Below are positions 56,980-64,000 of a DNA stretch of 64,000 nt, one piece after another. Each line of letters opens with the position of its first letter. Position 1 is the stretch's first letter. The position numbers and the translations under genes were made by a program. This DNA comes from Nephrocerus scutellatus (Eukaryota > Arthropoda > Insecta > Diptera > Pipunculidae). Under the pieces are notes generated by a model. That model searched no databases, was not told where the DNA came from, and worked only from the letters and a program-made list of their open reading frames with translations. The stretch spans positions 73,577,976-73,641,975 of the forward strand of contig OX352765.1 of NCBI GenBank assembly GCA_947095585.1, given 5' to 3'.

Positions 56980-57775
56980 AATAAAAAACAACCCACAAAA
57001 ATTAAAATTTTTCATGTAAATTCTCTAAAAGGAGATGGGTATGTGTTAAAATTTGAAGAAAACCGCGCTAATTTTTAAAAAATTTATATGGCCCGTCACT
57101 CCAAAAATTTTACAAAAGTTTTTTTTCTCTCGGAGATACAGATGTGTTTAAAATTTTAAAAAATAGGGCTTATTTTAAAAAAATGTATATGTGCACCCCT
57201 CGGGCCTCAGGGCCCGGTTACTACAAAAATTTTACAAAAAGTTTTGTCCATCGGAGATACCCATGTGTTTAAAATTTGAAGAAAATCAGGCTTATTTTTA
57301 AAATATTTATGTAAGCACCCCTCGGTCCTCAGGGCCCGTGTTCACACCAAAAATTTTACAAAAAGTTTTGTACATCGGAGATACACATGTATATAAAACT
57401 TGAAAAAATCTGGGGTTTTTCAAAAAAAATTGTATAGGCCCCACGATCCGGTACGGGGGTCTCCAAAATTTTTACAAAAAGTGTTTTTCATCGGAGATAC
57501 ACATGTATATATTGGACCCCACGAACCCGGGGCACGGGGTATCCAAAATTTTTACAAAAAGTGTTGTCCACCGGAGATACACATGTATATAAAATTTGAA
57601 GAAAATCGGGTAAATTTTGTAAAATATTTATAATAGAAAGTGTTGTCATCGGAGATATGCATATGTATGTCGTTTCAGTGAAATCAGACTTTTGGAAGTG
57701 GATTAAAAATTTATCGCAAGATTCCACGACAAACAAACAAACACACGGGCACGCGAAGTTAATACAGAGAATTTA
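56980..57775 (-). repeat. ATTCTC-family repeat, longest copy with about six internal units
   Basis: Plus-strand order is inverted: aaaaaacaacccacaaaaat (3' end complement) at 56986, aaattctctaaaagg, then six occurrences of the ggagatac(a/c)catgtgt-type block at about 57137, 57258, 57378, 57495, 57575 and 57650, spaced 120, 120, 117, 80 and 75 bp. It ends gcacgcgaagttaatacaga followed by gaattt at 57760-57772. Other copies have one to three units, so the array length varies between copies. Confidence 0.88.
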
Positions 57776-58019
57776 AAACTGTTGTGCTTCCCAGGTTGAT
57801 TTAAACTTTAAATTAAGTGAAACAAAGAGGCTGTAGACAGTGTACTCTACAAAAATCGCAAGACAACTCAAACAGACTGCGTCAATTTTAACTTCCTTCC
57901 TAATGAAGTGTGTTTATGGTTTGCAGATGTTGTCATTGAGCTTTCCGTGTCAGAACAGTTTGTAGAACTTTGCATTCTTTAATATCCAACAAGAACCTTA
58001 TCGTCCCTAGGATGTTAAA

Positions 58020-58765
58020 ACTTTTTTTTCGACTTTTTTGAGGTCCTTCCACGCGATCTAGAGAGCTTTTGTGAGTGCCTAAGTCCAAAATAGCATTTTT
58101 TATATTTCACGTATGATGCGTGTCGCATTCCGCGTGTGTCGCGTGTGATAGATTGAAATCGCGCCATTTTCTCGTTTTTTGAGGCGTTTTTTTAACCACC
58201 TTCCACACGACCTAGAGAGCTTTTGTGAGGGTCGAAGTCCAAAATATAATTTTTATATTTCAAGTATAACGCGTGTCGCATGCCGCGTGTGGCACGTGTG
58301 CTGGCATTTTCTCGTTTTTTTATGCGTTTTTTAACCACCTTTCGCACGACCTAGAGAGCTTTTGTGAGGGTCTTAGTCCAAAATATCATTTTTATATTTC
58401 ACGTATGACGCGTGTCGCATGCCGCGTGTGGCACGTGTGCTGGCATTTTCTCGTTTTTTGATGCGTTTTTTAACCACCTTTCGCACGACCTAGAGAGCTT
58501 TTGTGAGGGTCTAAGTCCAAAATATAATTTTTATATTTCACGTATGACGCGTGTCGCATGCCGCGTGTGGCACGTGTGCTGGCATTTTCTCGTTTTTTGA
58601 TGCGTTTTTTAACCACCTTTCGCACGACCTAGAGAGCTTTTGTGAGGGTCTAAGTCCAAAATATCATTTTTATATTTCACGTATGACGCGTGTCGCATGC
58701 CGCGTGTGGCACGTGTGCTGGCATTTTCTCGTTTTTTGATGCATTTTTTAACCACCTTTCAATAA
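58020..58765 (+). repeat. Satellite array, about 139-bp unit, five units
   Basis: Units begin near tttttttcgactttttt/ttaaccacct and contain cgacctagagagcttttgtg, agtccaaaata, a tttttatatttca block, tgacgcgtgtcgcatgccgc and gtgtggcacgtgtgctggc. Successive 'cgacctagagagc' sites fall near 58055, 58210, 58349, 58488 and 58627, giving 155 then exactly 139, 139 and 139 bp. The last three units differ at only a few positions. The open frames across the units (58273-58739) are an artefact of the repeat. Confidence 0.95.
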
Positions 58766-58769
58766 GAGG

Positions 58770-59635
58770 TGTACAATTTGTTTTTTCAACAGAACGCAAA
58801 ATAATTCATATCATCATTTATGCAATTTAATAGAACGAAAATGACATAATAAAACGTACACCTAATATTGAATTACTCTTTAAAACGGTCAATGGGATGG
58901 GGCATGGCCATAGCGTTGTCCAATAACGATCAGCCCTAATGTTGACGTCAACGATTGTTGGCCAACACATATAGAATTCAGTCTCTTAAAGTTTAATTGA
59001 AATGGCTAACAAAAAGCTGTATACCCATCAACATAACATTGATTACGTCTGCCATATTGATATATAATATAATGCTTTCAAAGACATGATAATAGATTTT
59101 ACGTAATTAGCATTATAGAATAGCGAAATGCGTAAAAAATTGTTTTTGTTAAATTACACAAATATGCAAATGTTATTCGCATAACGAAGCAAACTTCAAA
59201 CAAAAACCTATGCGGCCAAAGAGTCAAAATTTTGTTCTTGTGACTTTGCGTCAGTCTTGCAATACATAATCTACTTGATTAATGATGATTGTGGTCATCA
59301 GTCCATCACTTAGTCTGCCAGTCATTTGTCATACATGTATGGATGATGTATAATTGATTACTTTTATGTCATTAGTGGTTCCAGCTACACGGTAGACTCA
59401 AAACAGACATATGTACATATATGTAAGCCCGCCGTGGTTTTTGTGAAAAAAAGTACCAATCCCAATCCTCTTTAGTGTGTAATGTTGCGCGATAAAATTA
59501 AGAAATTTAAGAGATTTATGAAAATGTTTGTATTTAAATTTTGTATTTTTCGTGATTTTACTATGTCGCGTGGTAAAGGGTAATATGTATTGTAATTGGT
59601 ATTGTTGTTTTGTATTGATTGTTTTCTTGTTGCAG
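58770..59635. other. No gene recognised
   Basis: AT-rich sequence. A consensus tgacgtca palindrome with flanking complement (gttgacgtcaac) is at 58931-58942. Confidence 0.35.
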
Positions 59636-59639
59636 CACC

Positions 59640-59900
59640 CTTGACGACGAGACGACGATAAGATTGACCATCTTGCTGGATCTTTAAATGATCTAAGCAT
59701 ACACAATCTGCTAGGCCAGATGGTATTTTCCCATATACTTCTAGACTTGTTCTTATTTGTTGTTGGAAAACATCCTTTTTACCTTAAACGTCGTACCTAT
59801 AGCACTAAGGTCCTTTTTTAAAATTTCAATATTAAAAAAATTAAAATTTCCTAAAAAGAAGTTTCCGTATGGAAATAAGCCAGTTTGGTTCAATAAAAGT
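59640..59900 (+). mobile_element. FADD-family LINE fragment, 5' of RT
   Basis: Patches match copy 3 at 34.70 kb: a gatctaagcatacacaatct block with ggccagatggtattttccc, a 'ttggaaaac' spacer and cctatagcactaaggtcct (SYRPIAL region). Next to it a FPYGNKPVWFNKSLKK frame resembles the linker of Jockey-group elements. Very decayed. Confidence 0.45.
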
Positions 59901-59904
59901 TTAA

Positions 59905-60142
59905 AAAAACAACCCATAAAAATTCAAATTTTTCTTGTAAATTCTCTAATCGGGGATACTCACACACACACTGCGTGCTCGTTTTGTGGCAAAATCATCC
60001 ACCAAATGAAACGCAGCGGCAGCGAACAGCGCAGCACACAAAGCACAGAGCTCAGACTTTTCCGTGATCTGATGCGATATAGTGATATTTAAAACCCGAG
60101 GTCCGAGGGGCCTAAATTTTTTATAGAAAGTATTTTCACCGG
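59905..60142 (-). repeat. ATTCTC-family repeat remnant
   Basis: Begins aaaaaaacaacccataaaaa then tttttcttgtaaattctcta (3' end complement) and, after a non-family stretch with gtgatctgatgcg, a cgaggtccgaggggcctaaa unit. Interrupted or rearranged. A related arrangement is at 47.3-47.6 kb. Confidence 0.6.
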
Positions 60143-60461
60143 AAAAAAAAATATCCAAGTTTTTTTTTACTTTGACGACGTTTATATCGGTAATGTTTTT
60201 AAGAATTTAAAAAAATTACATGTTTTGACCTTAAAGATTTAATTTCTATCAAAAGAGACCAACAGTGACCTTGCAGCTAGAAGCGTTCAAGAGTTACAGG
60301 GTGTGAAGTGATGTAAGGTCAGAAATACGTCTCTTTGTTTTAAAATTTGCTACGTACACTGCAGGGGGTGAAAATAGACCCCCTCCAATGCGATTTTTTT
60401 TAACGAAATTAACCAAGGAATCATCCCTTTAAGTGTTTTTCACCTTAATGGATACCCCCTG
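60143..60461. mobile_element. TIR transposon, solo end
   Basis: The right end cagggggtatccattaaggt (complement) finishes at 60461 next to TA. Going inward: the aacgaaattaaccaaggaat block, gatgtaaggtcagaaatacg, gaccaacagtgaccttgcag and tttatatcggta, all as in 19893-21019. The opposite end and interior are missing. Confidence 0.8.
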
Positions 60462-60469
60462 TATATTTA

Positions 60470-61820
60470 ACTCTTAATATATATGAATATTGCGATAAAG
60501 CTGAAAATGTTACTTTAGAAAAGGTCGAATGCGTGAAAATATCGACTGTAAAATAGATACCAACTGAAAAAATGTCGACTGATTACTTATCAACAATTAA
60601 AAAAATAAATATAATCAAGATGTAAAACAACAAGGGTCCGGGGCCATAATGTCGACTGAGATTTGAAATGTCGACTGAGATTTGAAATGTCGACTTTAGT
60701 TTCGTTAACTGAAGTCGTCATCTTCTCACAATAAAATATATATCATTCCTCCACTATTAACTATTTTACTGAAAAAATGTCTCAATTAAAAATTTTTTTA
60801 GTGGAAAATGTTCTCAGTCGTCACTATGGCCCGGACCCTAATATTGATGTGTTGTCATTAAACATTGTCGGAAAAAACTCGTCCAGCATGAAATTCCAAT
60901 TTGGTGCACAACGCACCCATACAAAGTACATACTAAAAAAATACGTAATAATTTCTTAAAGCATTACAAAATGTTGATTATGCAAACTTTACGTGCGTCC
61001 TGAAGAATTTGTTATTTAGTAAAAGAAACAACACACAAAAATTCAAAAAAGAGCCTTATAAACGTTTAAATATTCAGCTCCATATGCATCCAACCAAGTT
61101 CGGCTCAAGTTCAAGCATCCCCAACATTTCCACTTTTAATATGCATAATTAATGTAACAACTTTCATGGTTACTTATTTTGGTTGCATTATTTTCTTTAC
61201 TTAAACATAATTTACATCCGAAAATAATTTTTTAAAAGTGTGCCCGGCGTGTTGTCTTTCGCATATAAATTAACAATTGCGGAACGTGCCACTAAAATTC
61301 TTTATATGTGTTCTTTGCTATTTAGGTAGGTATTGCACTTCGGCTCTTTCTTTAGGTGTTGCACCATGGGTCTTCCTCTGCGCCAAGTGGAAACACAAAT
61401 ATAAACGTAAATAAAATATTAAACACATATCATACTTAACAAATAGCTGGCAGAGATACGAAATTAATCATCGAACCGGAAGCTACTTCCTAAAATGGTA
61501 GAAACAGCCAAATAAACCTAACTGTTTACTGGGCTTGCAATGAGCAATATTAAACCTGTCGAATAAAATATAGAATATGTTTTTATATTAAGTCAAAAAA
61601 TATTCAAAAATATTTTAATTTTTTTTTGTTTAGTGTTCAGTCAACGTACCTAAATCTTCTAAAGATAGCTTTAAACGCAGAACTTAACATACTTAACATA
61701 CCTTCGAAAACGATAACTTGATAAAATGCAGTTATGGCAAACTTAACTGTGGTTTAAAGTAACCGTACCCGACGACTTAACTTCTCCGCTCGTCACCGAT
61801 AACTGGTATGCTTTTAGTTC
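60470..61820. other. Unassigned; GTCGAC-containing repeat patch
   Basis: At 60650-60702 the 19-bp unit aatgtcgactgagatttga occurs 2.7 times, with related tcgactg words at 60537 and 60573. The remainder (60720-61820) is AT-rich with a pyrimidine-AG-gtaggt junction at 61315-61331. No gene. Confidence 0.45.
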
Positions 61821-61823
61821 TGA

Positions 61824-62480
61824 CTAGCTGTTCCCGGACGCTTCCCATACACGTGAACCACCAGGATACGGGTGTAAGTTAATTAAAAAAACACTACACG
61901 AGTTATTAAATAAAATCAAAGGCAGAAGCCTTTACCTTTATTCAATGATACTACAACTAAACTTGACAAATACCGAATAACTTATAATTATTTCCTAATT
62001 CCCTATCTCAGCTTATGTTGTCGTTTGCTATTTTGGGAACTATTGTGAACTTGGATTGAATTCGATTTACCCGAGGCTTGGTCAGCATTTCCGTTGTACT
62101 AGGTATTCACGCAAGCAGGTGTTGTTCACACCTTCTACTGATGTTAAGTTGTACTATAGCCTATATTTTATTTACATAATTGATAATATAATTTTGTAAA
62201 AATTGGTTTGTAGATGTGTATAATGGTAAAATTGTATATTCTTCTCCCCACACTGTTGTTGTACTTTAGCCTATAACCATCTTCCACCTGCTAATAATAT
62301 ACCTTTAAAATTTTCATTCAAATCGCTTTGTAAATGTGGCTGATATTGACATTTTACATTTCACGCCCCCCAGGGAATGGGAAGGTGGGTTTACTTATAG
62401 CCTATAACCATCCTCCACCTGCCAATAATATACATTGAGAATTTCACAAAATTCGGTTGGTAAATGTGAGTTTCCATAAA
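61824..62480 (-). mobile_element. Helitron-like remnant with internal triplication
   Basis: A plus-strand A|CTAGCTGTTCCCGGACGC edge equals a 3' GCTAG|T terminus on the minus strand. The interior from about 62150 has three related units containing tatagcctat(a/aacc), at about 62157, 62269 and 62398, separated by 112-129 bp and sharing atcatccacctgc-type and 'aaatcg(c/g)tttgtaaatgtg' blocks. The 5' TC end was not found. Hairpin and class are less clear than in the other Helitron-like copies. Confidence 0.4.
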
Positions 62481-62484
62481 TAAC

Positions 62485-63235
62485 AACCGGCAGTTTATCT
62501 AATGTTTAATTAGGCTAGGGTTATTTTATAGTTAACACACGTATAAGGGCTTACTCCTTTTTAACCCTTCGAATCACAAACATTGGTGAAAAGGCGATAA
62601 AGTAGAAAAAACTGACTAAAAATATCTACCCTCAAAAAATACCGACTGAGGAAATGTTAAGTGTGATAGGAGTTTTTCCTTTTAAAAGGCGTTTTTTAAA
62701 ATTGCATCATGGTAATTAATATTAATGACAATAAAATTGGTAAAATTATTTCACTGAAAAAATGATGCCTGAAAATACTGCCGCAGTATTTTTCCAATCG
62801 ATATTTTATCAGGCAACATTTTCAAGTCGGCTTGCACTCGTGAAATGGATTACTTAAGATCGTATCGATAGTAAAGTATTTAAGCAGTACCGCAATGATA
62901 CAGTGATGCGATGAGAACTCAAACCGTTGTCTTCCGAGTTGAAGTCAACTGAACCACCGCAACTGCCAACGGGTAATGTTTTACAATGTCATGACAGTGT
63001 CAAGAGCAAAATCCTAGAAGTAAGATGCAAAGTCACAGCAAAAGTGAGAGCAGTGGAAAAACAGAAGAATTGACTAAAATAGAACCAATGTTGCCAGAGT
63101 TGTGGCAATCAGTACAGATCAGTTGTAGACATGCAGCTGAGCTGAGAATCCGACATTATTTTTGCTGGAACGACAAGAACGACATAATAAAAATTAAAAA
63201 AGAAATTCTGTTGGTTGTAATTCTAAGGCTAAGAA
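62485..63235. other. No gene recognised
   Basis: Contains taccgactgaggaaatgtt at 62640, similar to the tcgactga words at 60.5-60.7 kb. The frame at 63025-63243 is not supported. Confidence 0.35.
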
Positions 63236-64000
63236 GAGAATGAGCTTTCTCTCTCTCTAACTCTTCCCCAATGGTCGTGATTCACCCTGAACTGTTCTGC
63301 GCCATGTATTTCTCGGACGACCCGTTCTTCCTGAGCATTGCGTAGCTTGCTATGGAACTGTCGCCTTTTCGGTGTGTATGACCAATCCACCGCCACTTCT
63401 GTCGTTGGATTGTTGCGCCGTTCTTGACCCGTTGTCTGGTAAGGATGGTCGTTAGAGATACGGTTAGGCCAAAAAACCCTTAAGATGTTCCGTAGGCACC
63501 TATTTACGAACGTTTGTAATCTTTTTATGATAGTAGCAGTCACCTTCCAAGTGCTGCACCCAACAGAACAGATTCAACATTTGAACGGAACAGTCGCAGC
63601 TTGGTGTATAAGCTGATCGCATTGCTTCGCCATATCATGGACATCATTCCAAACACTGATTTTGCTTTGCTGATTCGGTTGACAATGTCCTGTTCGATTT
63701 CACCTTCGGTCGAGACAATACTCCCAAGATAATGGAAACTCTCTATTCTCTTTACCTGTTGTCCTGCAATGTTAACTTGAGTTACTGAGTTAGTGCGGAG
63801 GTTGATGATTTTGGTTTTGGCAGTATTATTCTTCAAACCCGCAACATTTGCGTCCCTTTTCACATTTGTTGTCATTTTGTGCAGCTCCAAAATCCTGTGT
63901 CAGAGTAAACAAACGTCGTCAGCATAGACCAGATGTTTGAGTTAAGATGTACGAGTCCAACGGATTCCTCAAAGCTGCGCGAAGCACATCGCTCATCACC
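63236..64000 (-). mobile_element. RTE-clade LINE C-terminal part, extends beyond window
   Basis: On the minus strand from the window edge down: a YADD-adjacent MELHKMTTNVKRDANVAGLK (63831-63890), IESFHYLGSIVSTEGEIEQD, IVNRISKAKSVFGMMSMIWR, then after a frame change KRLQTFVNRCLRNILRVFWP, NRISNDHPYQTTGQERR and NHDHWGRVRERES. This is the RT thumb and C-terminal tail of the RTE element seen at 8.2-9.8 kb and includes the end that copy lacks. The last bases at 63960-64000 are still RT coding (RSAAFEES-like, LRAAL region), so the palm should lie just outside. A frameshift near 63540 and an in-frame disruption show inactivity. Confidence 0.85.

Noticed and set aside
58273..58739. Three near-identical plus-strand frames of 62 codons
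   Set aside because: They are the same frame recurring in a 139-bp satellite; 139 is not a multiple of 3 and the frames follow the repeat, not a gene.
61815..61830. Full Helitron call for the 61.8-kb element
   Set aside because: Only the CTAG-type edge is visible; the TC end and a clear hairpin are missing, so it was kept at low confidence.

Overview
The window reads as AT-rich nuclear DNA of a higher fly. Three things point that way: a candidate coding exon packed with Ala, Ser, His, Gln and Asn runs, a mix of mariner, maT, RTE and Jockey/CR1-type elements, and many short A/T tracts. A tephritid fruit fly or a relative is my best guess, but nothing here proves genus or species. Almost everything recognisable is a decayed transposable element. 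No intact multi-domain host gene is visible.

Layout. 0-6.5 kb: a frameshifted Jockey-like LINE, an inverted pair of SINE pieces, a small Helitron-like element, an RTE fragment and a short satellite array. 7.9-10.8 kb: a mariner copy split by an RTE fragment. 11-21 kb: two copies of a second LINE family (motif FADD), a second mariner copy, and a 1.1-kb TIR element with TA target duplications. 22-30 kb: a minisatellite, a maT (DD37D) deletion derivative, a Helitron-like element abutting a tRNA-derived SINE, another mariner remnant, and a 1.2-kb inverted-repeat element whose ends are maT-like and whose interior is unrecognised. 31-34.2 kb is the most gene-like stretch: a possible terminal exon, a GAGA-rich segment and the low-complexity coding exon at 33698-34173. 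34.5-48 kb: LINE fragments, a second Helitron-like copy with an internal minisatellite, a local duplication, an RTE endonuclease fragment and repeats. 50-64 kb: another Tc1/mariner-type transposase remnant, a 653-bp MITE, a third mariner copy, a third SINE, a five-unit array of about 139 bp, and a terminal RTE fragment running off the window.

A dispersed repeat here called the ATTCTC family recurs at about ten places. It starts near attctctatatta, carries internal units of about 80-120 bp and ends near gggttgttttttt. It is the commonest single sequence in the window. Copies of several families are nested or abut one another in both orientations. That pattern fits a long intron, pericentromeric DNA or a piRNA-type transposon graveyard. 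Host coding candidates are few: the exon at 33698-34173 (+), a transmembrane exon candidate at 15806-16004 (-), and a possible last exon at 31381-31516 (+). I found no free-standing tRNA gene, no rRNA and no CRISPR array; the only tRNA-like sequences are SINE heads. Family assignments come from remembered motifs, not from database searches.
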